Shown here: positions 20,774 to 29,764 of the stretch, piece by piece
Layout of the letters: every line of letters starts with the position of its first letter
How positions within the stretch are numbered: the stretch's first letter is position 1
From: Flavobacterium haoranii
Lineage (GTDB): Bacteria > Bacteroidota > Bacteroidia > Flavobacteriales > Flavobacteriaceae
Direction of reading: 5' to 3'
Assembly (NCBI RefSeq): GCF_009363055.1
Contig: NZ_CP045292.1
Span: forward strand, 1,550,001-1,614,000
DNA length: 64,000 bases
The notes under the pieces: generated by a model
The model's database searches: none
What the model saw: only the letters and a program-made list of their open reading frames with translations
What the model was told of the DNA's origin: nothing
Position numbers and translations under genes: made by a program

Positions 20774-20841
20774 GGGCGTGTCCACGAATTTCGTGGTCGG
20801 GCTGTCCGTGCTACACGGTAGCTCACTCCCATCCCTCACGC
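20774..20841 (+). repeat. Structured dispersed repeat (REP-like)
   Basis: A G+C-rich island in AT-rich DNA. It opens with GGGCGTGTCC and closes with ATCCCTCACGC, and contains two hairpins: CCACGAA/TTCGTGG (20782-20796) and CCGTG-CTA-CACGG (20806-20818). The opening, CGGGCTGTCCG middle and ATCCCTCACGC end resemble a non-coding repeat I recall from several Bacteroidota genomes. It is not coding in any frame. Confidence 0.65.
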
Positions 20842-20901
20842 AAACAATAAATTAAAAACAAGCGCTTATTGCTAAATGCATAAAGCTTAAAGCACAAAAA
20901 A

Positions 20902-22887
20902 ATGACATTTAAAGAACAAATATTAGAAGGAATTCCTTCAGTTTTACCACAGCCAAAAGTTTACGAATCGCATATTAATCATGCGCCAAAACGCAAAGAA
21001 ATTTTAACCGACGAAGAAAAGAAATTAGCATTAAAAAATGCATTGCGCTATTTCGAACCTCAACATCATGCTACTCTAATTCCTGAGTTTAAAGAAGAAT
21101 TAGAAAAATACGGGCGTATTTATATGTATCGTCTTCGTCCAGATTACGAAATGAAAGCAAGAAACATTAACGATTATCCGGGTAAAAGCTTACAAGCTAA
21201 AGCCATTATGTTAATGATTCAAAATAATTTAGATTATGCTGTGGCGCAACACCCACACGAATTAATTACCTATGGTGGTAACGGAGCCGTATTTCAAAAC
21301 TGGGCACAATATCGCTTAACGATGAAATACTTGGCCGAAATGACTGATGAACAAACATTAGTTATGTATTCGGGGCATCCCATGGGATTATTTCCTTCGC
21401 ACAAAGAAGCGCCAAGAGTTGTAGTTACAAACGGAATGATGATTCCTAATTATTCTAAACCAGACGATTGGGAAAAATTCAATGCTTTAGGTGTAACACA
21501 ATACGGACAAATGACTGCCGGAAGTTATATGTACATTGGTCCGCAAGGAATTGTTCACGGAACAACCATTACTGTCTTAAACGGATTTAGAAAAATAAAG
21601 AAAAATCCTAGCGGAAGTTTATTTGTTACTTCTGGTTTAGGCGGCATGAGTGGCGCCCAACCAAAAGCAGGAACTATTGCAGGATGTGTTACCGTTTGTG
21701 CCGAAGTTAATCCTAAAATTACCAAAATTCGTCACGAACAAGGTTGGATTCATGAAGTAATTGAAAACATCGACGAATTAGTTACAAGGACTAAAAAAGC
21801 TTTAGAAAACAAAGAAGTAGTTTCCATTGCATATTTAGGAAATGTGGTAGAGGTTTGGGAAAAATTTGATCAAGAAAATTTACATATCGATTTAGGTTCC
21901 GATCAAACTTCTTTACACAATCCTTGGGCTGGTGGCTACTACCCTATCGGATTTACCTTTGAAGAATCGAACGAAATGATGGCTAACAATCCTGAACAAT
22001 TTAAAGTTGAAGTTCAAAAAACATTACGTCGTCATGCAGATGCTATTAATAAACACACGGGAAAAGGAACTTATTTCTTTGACTATGGCAATGCTTTTTT
22101 ATTAGAATCTTCAAGAGCTGGCGCTGATGTGATGAATGACCATCCAACACTAGGTAGAGAATTTAAATACCCAAGTTATGTTCAAGACATCATGGGACCA
22201 ATGTGTTTCGATTATGGATTTGGTCCATTCCGTTGGGTTTGCGCTTCAAACAATCCAGAAGATTTAGCTAAAACTGATAAAATTGCTTGTGATGTTTTAG
22301 AAGAAATGATGCAAAGTGCTCCAGAAGAAATTCAGCAACAAATGGCGGATAACATTCAATGGATTAAAGGGGCACAAGAAAACAAATTAGTTGTAGGCTC
22401 ACAAGCTCGAATTTTATATGCCGATGCCGAAGGAAGAATTAAAATTGCAGAAGCGTTTAATCAAGCAATTGCTAAAGGTGAAATTGGTCCGGTTGTTTTA
22501 GGGCGCGACCACCACGATGTTTCTGGAACCGATTCACCATATAGAGAAACTTCAAATATTTATGATGGTTCTCGTTTTACAGCAGATATGGCGATTCACA
22601 ACGTAATTGGAGATAGTTTTAGAGGGGCAACTTGGGTTTCTATTCACAATGGTGGTGGCGTTGGTTGGGGCGAAGTAATAAACGGAGGATTTGGCATGCT
22701 TCTTGATGGTAGTAAAGAGGCGTCAAGACGCTTAGAATCAATGCTTTTCTGGGATGTAAACAACGGAATTTCTAGAAGAAGTTGGGCAAGAAACGAAGGA
22801 GCTATTTTTGCAATAAAAAGAGCTATGGAGACGCAACCTTTATTAAAAGTTACCATCCCTAATATAGTAGACGAAAATTTATTATAA
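20902..22887 (+). CDS. hutU: Urocanate hydratase
   Basis: A 661-residue enzyme that converts urocanate to imidazolonepropionate in histidine breakdown. Seen: TYGGNGAVFQNWAQYRLTMKYL, YSGHPMGLFPS, QYGQMTAGSYMYIGPQGIVHGT, the NAD-binding VTSGLGGMSGAQPKA, DQTSLHNPWAGGYYP, and the conserved IAGCVTVCAE and GPFRWVCAS cysteines. The length is that of the longer (about 660-residue) urocanases, not the 550-residue proteobacterial form. No hutH, hutI or hutG lies in the window, so this is a stand-alone hut gene here. Confidence 0.96.
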   Translation: MTFKEQILEGIPSVLPQPKVYESHINHAPKRKEILTDEEKKLALKNALRYFEPQHHATLIPEFKEELEKYGRIYMYRLRPDYEMKARNINDYPGKSLQAKAIMLMIQNNLDYAVAQHPHELITYGGNGAVFQNWAQYRLTMKYLAEMTDEQTLVMYSGHPMGLFPSHKEAPRVVVTNGMMIPNYSKPDDWEKFNALGVTQYGQMTAGSYMYIGPQGIVHGTTITVLNGFRKIKKNPSGSLFVTSGLGGMSGAQPKAGTIAGCVTVCAEVNPKITKIRHEQGWIHEVIENIDELVTRTKKALENKEVVSIAYLGNVVEVWEKFDQENLHIDLGSDQTSLHNPWAGGYYPIGFTFEESNEMMANNPEQFKVEVQKTLRRHADAINKHTGKGTYFFDYGNAFLLESSRAGADVMNDHPTLGREFKYPSYVQDIMGPMCFDYGFGPFRWVCASNNPEDLAKTDKIACDVLEEMMQSAPEEIQQQMADNIQWIKGAQENKLVVGSQARILYADAEGRIKIAEAFNQAIAKGEIGPVVLGRDHHDVSGTDSPYRETSNIYDGSRFTADMAIHNVIGDSFRGATWVSIHNGGGVGWGEVINGGFGMLLDGSKEASRRLESMLFWDVNNGISRRSWARNEGAIFAIKRAMETQPLLKVTIPNIVDENLL

Positions 22888-22957
22888 TTTCAAGTTAATT
22901 TATTTGAAGTTTTTCAAACTTAAACTTGGAATCACTAACTTTAAATAAAATTGTATT

Positions 22958-23485
22958 ATGAAAACAATAAAATTAGTATCGCTATTATTTTTATTTGCAC
23001 TTGCTTCATGTAGTTCTGTTCGTGTAAATGCTGATTATGATAAGAAAGCCAGTTTCGATTCTTATAAAACTTTTGCTTATCTAAAAAGTGGTGTCGATAA
23101 AGCTGAAATTTCAGATTTAGATAAAAAACGAATACTATACGCCATTGATGAAGTAATGCAAACTAAAGGTTTTTCAAAATCAGAAAATCCAGATGTTTTG
23201 GTTAGCATATTTACTAAAGAAAGTGAACGCGTAGATGTGTACAACAACTCAGGTTTTGGCTGGGGATACGGTTGGGGTGGTCCATTTTGGGGAATGGGTT
23301 ATAGTAGTGTTTCAACAACACCTGAAGGTGTACTTTTTATTGATATAATTGATGCAAAAACAAAAGAATTAGTTTGGCAAGGTCAAGGTGCTGGATATTT
23401 AACAACTAATCCAGAAAAGAAAGATGCCCGAATTAAGGAGTTTGTATCTAAAATTTTGGAGCAATATCCTCCAAAAATACAATAA
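22958..23485 (+). CDS. DUF4136 lipoprotein
   Basis: A 175-residue lipoprotein (FALASC, then SSVRVNADYDKKASFDSYKTFAYL). The SSVxVxxDYD opening, the Gly/Trp-rich middle (GWGYGWGGPFWGMGY) and LVWQGQGAG near the end are typical of DUF4136. Function unknown. It ends just before the ilv leader region but is separated from it by a -7 element, so it is not part of that operon. Confidence 0.85.
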   Translation: MKTIKLVSLLFLFALASCSSVRVNADYDKKASFDSYKTFAYLKSGVDKAEISDLDKKRILYAIDEVMQTKGFSKSENPDVLVSIFTKESERVDVYNNSGFGWGYGWGGPFWGMGYSSVSTTPEGVLFIDIIDAKTKELVWQGQGAGYLTTNPEKKDARIKEFVSKILEQYPPKIQ

Positions 23486-23590
23486 CAATAAAAATCATGT
23501 TTATTTTTATCAATATTTAAAATAAAAATCAATTTTACTGATTATTTAATAAAAACAATATTTTTTTATTCATTAAACAAAAACATTAAT

Positions 23591-23598
23591 TACATTTG
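23591..23598 (+). promoter_or_regulatory. Promoter -7 element TACATTTG for the ilv operon
   Basis: Exact TAnnTTTG match, 22 nt upstream of the leader-peptide ATG at 23621. The transcript would start near 23605 and so contain the whole attenuator. Confidence 0.6.
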
Positions 23599-23620
23599 TC
23601 CCTACGAATTTAAAGAAAGA

Positions 23621-23692
23621 ATGAAAAACTTATTTATCATTATCGCTGCGATTATTATTGTGATTCCTCAATTGCAGCGGATTGGTATATAG
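23621..23692 (+). CDS. ilv operon leader peptide
   Basis: A 23-codon ORF (MKNLFIII..., ending in Ile, then TAG). Nine of its residues are Ile, two Leu and one Val, including two runs of three Ile codons. It follows an A-rich ribosome site (AAAGAAAGA). It lies between the -7 element and the terminator ahead of ilvE. Ribosome progress through its Ile codons should decide whether the downstream terminator forms. Too short for routine gene callers. Confidence 0.88.
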   Translation: MKNLFIIIAAIIIVIPQLQRIGI

Positions 23693-23747
23693 TTATATAA
23701 AATATTTAAAAACAATAAACCTTCCGCAAACCGGAAGGTTTTTTTTT
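23642..23747 (+). promoter_or_regulatory. Transcription attenuator of the ilv operon
   Basis: Three alternative RNA pairings can be read. A pause hairpin within the leader ORF pairs 23644-23653 (CGCTGCGATT) with 23670-23679 (AATTGCAGCG), ten pairs with one G-U. An antiterminator pairs GCGGATTGGT (23677-23686) with ACCTTCCGC (23719-23727), which would block the left arm of the terminator. The terminator itself is AACCTTCCG (23718-23726) with CGGAAGGTT (23732-23740) and a T tail. Stalling at Ile codons would free the antiterminator arm. Confidence 0.82.
23718..23747 (+). terminator. Attenuator terminator before ilvE
   Basis: Nine-pair stem AACCTTCCG/CGGAAGGTT with loop CAAAC and an uninterrupted T tract. 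It lies 25 nt upstream of the ilvE start codon, inside the operon's own leader. Confidence 0.95.
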
Positions 23748-23772
23748 GCAATAAAACTAACTTATAGATATT

Positions 23773-24660
23773 ATGTATTTTGATGACAAAACCATTTTGT
23801 ATTTTGATGGCCAATTCACAAAAGCTGTAGAAGCCACAACTAACTTATACACACAAACCATGCACTATGGTTACGGAGTGTTTGAAGGTATAAGAGCTTA
23901 TGAAACTGCAAACGGAACTAAAATTTTCAAAGCAGAAGAACATTTTGAGCGCTTAAAAAATTCGTGCGAACAAATTCACATTCCTTATAAATACAATAAT
24001 GAAGAACTCATTCAAAAAACGTACGAAGTTCTAAAACTGAATAATCTCACCGACGCATATATTCGTCCATTGGTTTTCTGTAGCCCAAACATGGGAATCA
24101 GTCGTCCAAACGAAGTTTCTATTATGATTTGCGCTTGGGAATGGGGTGCATACTTGGGCGAAAAATTATTAAATCTCAGCATTTCTTCCTATTGCCGACC
24201 TCATCCTCGTTCAACAAAAGTTGAAGCTAAAGTATGCGGACATTACGTCAACTCAATTTTAGCATCAGTAGAAGCCAAAGACAAAGGTTTTGACGAAGCT
24301 TTACTTTTAGATTCTGATGGCTTCTTAGCAGAAGGTCCAGGTTCTAATCTTTTCTTCGAAAAAGATGGTAAATTATTCACACCGCAAAGAGGCAACATTC
24401 TTCCAGGAATTACTCGTGCTACTGTTATCGAACTTTGCAAAGAATTAGAAATTTCCGTCGAAGAAGGTTTATTTAAACCTGAAGATCTTCAAAATGCAGA
24501 CAGCGCCTTTTTATGCGGAACAGCGGCCGAAATCATTGGTGTTTCTTCTTTAGACGGAAAAGATTTTCCAATAAAATGGGAAAACTCTTTAGGCAAAAAA
24601 TTACAATTGACATATAAAAATTTAGTATTGGATAAACCACTGCTTCAAACACAATTCTAA
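23773..24660 (+). CDS. ilvE: Branched-chain amino acid aminotransferase
   Basis: A 295-residue fold-type IV PLP enzyme that makes the last step of Ile, Val and Leu synthesis. Seen: [16 protein letters not shown] lysine in [12 protein letters not shown] (K153), [36 protein letters not shown] and CGTAAEI. First structural gene of the ilv operon; its stop overlaps the ilvD start as TAATG. Confidence 0.97.
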   Translation: MYFDDKTILYFDGQFTKAVEATTNLYTQTMHYGYGVFEGIRAYETANGTKIFKAEEHFERLKNSCEQIHIPYKYNNEELIQKTYEVLKLNNLTDAYIRPLVFCSPNMGISRPNEVSIMICAWEWGAYLGEKLLNLSISSYCRPHPRSTKVEAKVCGHYVNSILASVEAKDKGFDEALLLDSDGFLAEGPGSNLFFEKDGKLFTPQRGNILPGITRATVIELCKELEISVEEGLFKPEDLQNADSAFLCGTAAEIIGVSSLDGKDFPIKWENSLGKKLQLTYKNLVLDKPLLQTQF

Positions 24661-26335
24661 TGATTTTAAACAAACACAGTAGAATAGTAACTCAAGATCC
24701 CACGCAACCAGCCACACAAGCTATGCTGTATGGAATTGGTCTAACCGAAGAGCAATTGAATTTACCTTTTGTCGGTATTGCATCTATGGGATATGACGGA
24801 AACACCTGTAACATGCACCTTAATCATTTGGCTACTTACATCAAACAAGAAGTAAACGAAGCCGAAATGGTTGGTCTTATTTTTAACACCATAGGAATCA
24901 GCGACGGAATTACCAACGGAACTGATGGTATGCGTTATTCCTTAGTCAGCAGAGAAATTATTGCCGACAGTATAGAAAGTGTTGTTGACGGACATTATTA
25001 CGATGGTGTCATTGCTATTCCGGGTTGCGACAAAAACATGCCGGGAAGCATCATTGCCATGGGACGTTTAAACCGACCTTCAATTATGGTGTATGGCGGA
25101 ACTATCGCTCCGGGAAAATACCACGGAAAAGACCTAAATATTGTTTCCGCTTTTGAAGCTTTAGGCGAAAAAATAGCAGGTAAAATAACCGAAGAAGAAT
25201 ACAAAGGTATCATTAAAAATGCTTGTCCGGGTGCAGGTGCTTGCGGCGGAATGTACACTGCTAATACTATGGCTATTGCTATCGAAGCTTTAGGAATGAG
25301 TCTTCCCTACTCGAGCAGCAATCCAGCTGTAAGTCATGAAAAAATAGAAGAATGCAAACAAGCAGCGCATTACATGAAAATTCTTTTGGAAAAAGATATT
25401 TGCCCCAAAGACATCATGACTTTTGAAGCCTTTGAAAATGCGATTACAACTTTAATTGCTTTGGGCGGAAGTACAAATGCGGTACTGCATGTTATTGCTA
25501 TGGCAAAAAGTGTGGACATCAAAATAACCTTAGAAGATTTCCAACGCATTAGCGATAAAACGCCATTGATTGCCGATTTTAAACCGGGCGGAAATTACTT
25601 AATGCAAAATCTTCATGAAAAGGGGGAGTTCCCATGGTTTTAAAGTATTTGTTATCCAAAGGAATGTTACACGGCAATTGTTTAACAGTTACCGGAAAAA
25701 CATTAGCCGAGAATCTTGCAGCAATAGAAGACATCGATTTTGAAGCACAAAACATCATTAGTCCTTTAGAAAACCCAATTAAAGTAAACGGACATTTACA
25801 AATGCTATATGGTAATTTAGCAGAAAAAGGTTCGGTAGCCAAAATAACCGGAAAAGAAGGCGAATTCTTCAAAGGTCCTGCGAAAGTTTTCAATGGCGAA
25901 AAAGAACTGATAAAAGGCATAGCCGATAAAAAAATAGAAAAAGGAGATGTTGTGGTTATCCGATATGTGGGACCGAAAGGCGGTCCGGGAATGCCGGAAA
26001 TGTTGAAACCTACTTCGGCTATCATAGGTGCCGGATTAGGAAAAAGCGTGGCCCTTATTACGGACGGAAGGTTTAGCGGCGGAACCCACGGATTTGTCGT
26101 CGGACACATAACACCCGAAGCGTTTGAAGGCGGAACTTTAGCTTTCGTTCAAAATGGCGACTTAATTGAAATTGATGCCGTCAACAACACTTTAACGCTT
26201 CAAGTTAGCGAATCTGAATTAGCAAAACGAAAAGAGAATTGGGTAAAACCGTCTTTAAGTGTTAACCGAGGCGTGCTGTACAAATACGCAAAAATGGTTA
26301 AAGACGCATCAGAAGGCTGTATTACTGACGAATAA
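24660..26335 (+). CDS. ilvD: Dihydroxy-acid dehydratase, with frameshift
   Basis: About 558 residues after restoring one base. An iron-sulfur enzyme that dehydrates dihydroxy acids in Ile/Val synthesis. Cluster and metal motifs are present: [44 protein letters not shown], and the C-terminal [17 protein letters not shown]. The frame breaks in a G5 run at 25622-25626 (AAGGGGGAGTTCCC); a sixth G gives [13 protein letters not shown] and a perfect continuation. Its neighbours are intact and translationally coupled, so this is probably a sequencing error. Confidence 0.96.
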
Positions 26336-26347
26336 AAATCTAAAGTT

Positions 26348-28096
26348 ATGGAAACAATCAAACAACATACCAAAACAACAGAAAACCAAAAGGCTCATCA
26401 GGCTTCTGGAAGCATTGCAGTAATTGACGCACTACTTTCTGAAAACGTAGCTACCATTTTTGGCTATCCCGGTGGCGCCATTATGCCTATTTATGATGCT
26501 TTATACGATCATAGAGATAAACTTCATCACATTTTAGTTCGTCACGAACAAGGTGCTATTCACGCAGCGCAAGGTTATGCTCGAGTGAGTGGAAAAACCG
26601 GAGTTGTTTTTGCAACCAGCGGTCCAGGCGCAACTAATTTGGTTACAGGTTTAGCAGACGCCATGATCGACTCGACTCCTGTTGTGTGTATTACAGGACA
26701 AGTTTTTGCACACCTTTTAGGAACCGATGCCTTTCAGGAAACCGATATTGTAAACATTACAACACCAGTGACCAAATGGAATTATCAGGTTACGGATGCT
26801 CATGAAATTCCAGAAGTTTTGGCCAAAGCTTTCTACATCGCCAAATCAGGAAGACCTGGTCCAGTTTTAATTGATATTACCAAAAATGCTCAACTTCAAT
26901 TGTTTGAATATAGCGGTTACAAATCGTGTATTCACGTTAGAAGTTACAGACCGAAACCTGTTGTTAAACCGGAATATATTCAAGCAGCTGCTGATTTAAT
27001 TAATCAGGCAAAAAAACCACTTGTTGTTTTCGGTCAAGGTGTAATTTTAGGCAACGCCGAAAAAGAATTTCTTCAATTTATTGAAAAAGCCAATTTACCA
27101 ACAGCTTGGACCATTATGGGAATGAGTGCTATTCCAACTAATCATCCGCTTGGTGTAGGTATGGTGGGCATGCACGGCAATTACGGCCCCAATTATTTAA
27201 CTAACGAATGTGATGTTCTAATTGCTATTGGAATGCGATTTGACGACCGAGTTACCGGAAGATTGGACAAATATGCCAAGCAAGCAAAAATTGTTCACTT
27301 AGACATCGATCCGGCTGAGGTAGACAAAAACGTACTCACAACCGTTCCAGTTTGGGGCGATTGTAAAGAAACGCTTCCTCTTTTGACTGCTGTTTTAGAA
27401 CCAAAAGAACACAAAACTTGGTTGCAAGAATTCCAAGACAAAATGAAACATGAAGAAGAAGTTCTGATTAGTAAAGAACGTTTTCCAGAAACCGAAGAAC
27501 TAACTATGGGCGAAGTTTTATTTGAACTTAACGAATTAACGCATGGCGAAGCTGTTTTCGTTAGTGATGTAGGCCAACATCAAATGGTGGTTTGCCGCTA
27601 TGCTAAACAAAATCAGACCAGAAGTAACATTACCAGTGGTGGTTTAGGAACCATGGGATTTGCTTTACCCGCAGCCATCGGAGCAAAATTTGGTGCTCCC
27701 GAAAGAACCGTTGTCGCCATTATGGGTGACGGAAGTGCGCAAATGAATATACAAGAATTGGGAACGATTATGCAATTCCAACCCAATGTAAAAATCATTA
27801 TTCTGAACAATCAATTCTTAGGAATGGTACGCCAATGGCAAGAATTATTTCACGAAAGAAGATATTCATTTACGGATATTACCAGTCCCGATTTTGTTCA
27901 GGTAGCCAAAGGATATCACATCAAAGGTCAAAAAGTAGCTGAACGTTCCGAACTTAAAAAAGCTTTAACAGAAATGCTAGCTTCAAACGAATCGTATTTA
28001 CTTGAAATTATGGTAGCCAAAGAAGACAACGTGTTTCCAATGGTGCCACAAGGAAAAGGAGTTTCAGAAATTGTATTAAGTAAAGACCAAATTTAA
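26348..28096 (+). CDS. ilvB: Acetolactate synthase large (catalytic) subunit
   Basis: A 582-residue ThDP/FAD enzyme. Seen: FGYPGGAIMPIYDAL, HEQGAIHAAQGYARVSGKTGVVFATSGPGATN, the FAD region, and the ThDP motif GDGSAQMNIQELGTIMQF...NNQFLGMVRQWQ. It joins two pyruvates, or pyruvate and 2-oxobutyrate. Twelve nt after ilvD and seven nt before the regulatory subunit gene. Confidence 0.97.
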   Translation: METIKQHTKTTENQKAHQASGSIAVIDALLSENVATIFGYPGGAIMPIYDALYDHRDKLHHILVRHEQGAIHAAQGYARVSGKTGVVFATSGPGATNLVTGLADAMIDSTPVVCITGQVFAHLLGTDAFQETDIVNITTPVTKWNYQVTDAHEIPEVLAKAFYIAKSGRPGPVLIDITKNAQLQLFEYSGYKSCIHVRSYRPKPVVKPEYIQAAADLINQAKKPLVVFGQGVILGNAEKEFLQFIEKANLPTAWTIMGMSAIPTNHPLGVGMVGMHGNYGPNYLTNECDVLIAIGMRFDDRVTGRLDKYAKQAKIVHLDIDPAEVDKNVLTTVPVWGDCKETLPLLTAVLEPKEHKTWLQEFQDKMKHEEEVLISKERFPETEELTMGEVLFELNELTHGEAVFVSDVGQHQMVVCRYAKQNQTRSNITSGGLGTMGFALPAAIGAKFGAPERTVVAIMGDGSAQMNIQELGTIMQFQPNVKIIILNNQFLGMVRQWQELFHERRYSFTDITSPDFVQVAKGYHIKGQKVAERSELKKALTEMLASNESYLLEIMVAKEDNVFPMVPQGKGVSEIVLSKDQI

Positions 28097-28102
28097 GAAC
28101 TC

Positions 28103-28690
28103 ATGAAACAGGAATATACCATAACCGCTTACACGGAAAACCAAGTGGGATTGATTAACAAAATCGCCATTATGTTTTCTCGTAGAAAAATCAGTTTGGA
28201 GAGTTTTAACACGTCTCCTAGCGAGGTTGAAAACATTTACCGATTCACAATTGTAGTTCAAGAATCAGAATCTGTTATTAAAAATTTGGTCAAACAAATT
28301 AGCAAAATAGTCGATGTTCTTAAAGTATATGTCAATACCAACGACGAAATTATTTGGCAACAAATTGCACTGTATAAAGTTCCTACCGAAATCATTATGA
28401 AAGAAGCAAAAGTGGAACGCTTATTAAGAACATACGGAGCCAATGCAGTAGTAATCCGAAACGATTATACAGTTTTTGAATCTACAGGTCAAGATGAAGA
28501 AATCAATAAATTATTATCCGAATTACACAAATACGGCTTAATCGAATTCGTCAGAAGTTCAAGAATTGCCATTATGAAAGCCAGCGAAGGAATTCATAAA
28601 AGCATTTTGGAACTCGAAAAAAATGATCCTACCAAAGATCCGATCAACAATGAGTTCTTAAGCCTAAAGAGCAAAATATTTCAAATGTAA
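28103..28690 (+). CDS. ilvN: Acetolactate synthase small (regulatory) subunit
   Basis: A 195-residue protein with an N-terminal ACT domain (YTITAYTENQVGLINKIAIMFSRRKISLESFN) followed by a second small domain. It binds the catalytic subunit and confers feedback control by branched-chain amino acids. Located directly after ilvB. Confidence 0.95.
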   Translation: MKQEYTITAYTENQVGLINKIAIMFSRRKISLESFNTSPSEVENIYRFTIVVQESESVIKNLVKQISKIVDVLKVYVNTNDEIIWQQIALYKVPTEIIMKEAKVERLLRTYGANAVVIRNDYTVFESTGQDEEINKLLSELHKYGLIEFVRSSRIAIMKASEGIHKSILELEKNDPTKDPINNEFLSLKSKIFQM

Positions 28691-28716
28691 TTAACAAACC
28701 AAAAAATAAATAAATT

Positions 28717-29760
28717 ATGGCACAAATCAATTTTGGAGGTGTAGTAGAAAATGTAGTAACTAGAGAAGAATTTCCATTAGCAAAAGCATTAGAAACCTTG
28801 AAAAACGAAACTGTAGCAGTTATCGGTTATGGTGTTCAAGGTCCAGGACAAGCGTTAAACTTAAAAGACAATGGTTTTAAAGTAATTGTAGGACAAAGAA
28901 AAGGCGGAAAAACTTGGGACAAAGCAGTAGCTGACGGTTGGGTTCCGGGCGAAACATTATTTGAAATTGAAGAAGCTTTAGAAAAAGGAACTATCATCCA
29001 ATATTTATTGTCTGATGCCGGACAAATTGAACTTTGGCCAACCGTTAAAAAATATTTAACTCCAGGCAAAACGTTATATTTCTCTCACGGTTTTGGTATC
29101 ACGTACAAAGAAAAAACAGGAATCATCCCTCCTGCTGACGTTGACGTTATCTTGGTAGCTCCAAAAGGTTCAGGAACTTCATTGAGACGATTATTTTTAG
29201 AAGGAAAAGGATTGAATTCGTCTTTTGCAATTGAACAAGACGCAACCGGAACAGCACGCGAAAAAGTAATTGCTTTAGGAATTGGTGTAGGTTCTGGGTA
29301 TTTGTTTGAAACTAATTTTTACAAAGAAGTAACTTCCGATTTAACCGGAGAACGTGGTACATTAATGGGGGCTATCCAAGGAATTTTTGCTGCCCAATAC
29401 GAAGTATTACGCGAAAACGGTCACACACCATCTGAAGCTTTCAACGAAACCGTGGAAGAATTAACGCAAAGTTTAATGCCCTTAGTTGCTGAAAACGGTA
29501 TGGATTGGATGTATGCCAATTGTTCGACTACTGCGCAAAGAGGTGCATTAGATTGGTGGAAACCATTCAAAGAAGCGACTAAACCTGTTTTTGAACAATT
29601 ATACAGCGAAGTAAAAGCCGGAAACGAAGCTCAAAAATCTATTGATTCGAACAGTAAACCGGATTACCGTGAAAAATTAGAAGCCGAATTAAAAGAATTA
29701 AGAGAAAGTGAAATGTGGCAAGCCGGCGCAACGGTTCGTCAATTGAGACCCAAAAATTAA
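28717..29760 (+). CDS. ilvC: Ketol-acid reductoisomerase
   Basis: A 347-residue NADPH enzyme. The nucleotide loop is VIGYGVQGPGQALNLKDNGF followed by VGQRKGGKTWD. The all-helical C-terminal domain carries ETNFYKEVTSDLTGERGTLMG, and EVL...EAFNETVEE. Length fits the short (class I-like) form with a slightly longer N-terminus. It reduces and rearranges acetolactate in Ile/Val synthesis. Fifth gene of the operon. Confidence 0.96.
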   Translation: MAQINFGGVVENVVTREEFPLAKALETLKNETVAVIGYGVQGPGQALNLKDNGFKVIVGQRKGGKTWDKAVADGWVPGETLFEIEEALEKGTIIQYLLSDAGQIELWPTVKKYLTPGKTLYFSHGFGITYKEKTGIIPPADVDVILVAPKGSGTSLRRLFLEGKGLNSSFAIEQDATGTAREKVIALGIGVGSGYLFETNFYKEVTSDLTGERGTLMGAIQGIFAAQYEVLRENGHTPSEAFNETVEELTQSLMPLVAENGMDWMYANCSTTAQRGALDWWKPFKEATKPVFEQLYSEVKAGNEAQKSIDSNSKPDYREKLEAELKELRESEMWQAGATVRQLRPKN

Positions 29761-29764
29761 CAAA

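Noticed and set aside
25618..25634. Programmed frameshift in ilvD
   Set aside because: The G-run indel has the same character as a dozen others in unrelated genes, so undercalling is the simpler explanation.
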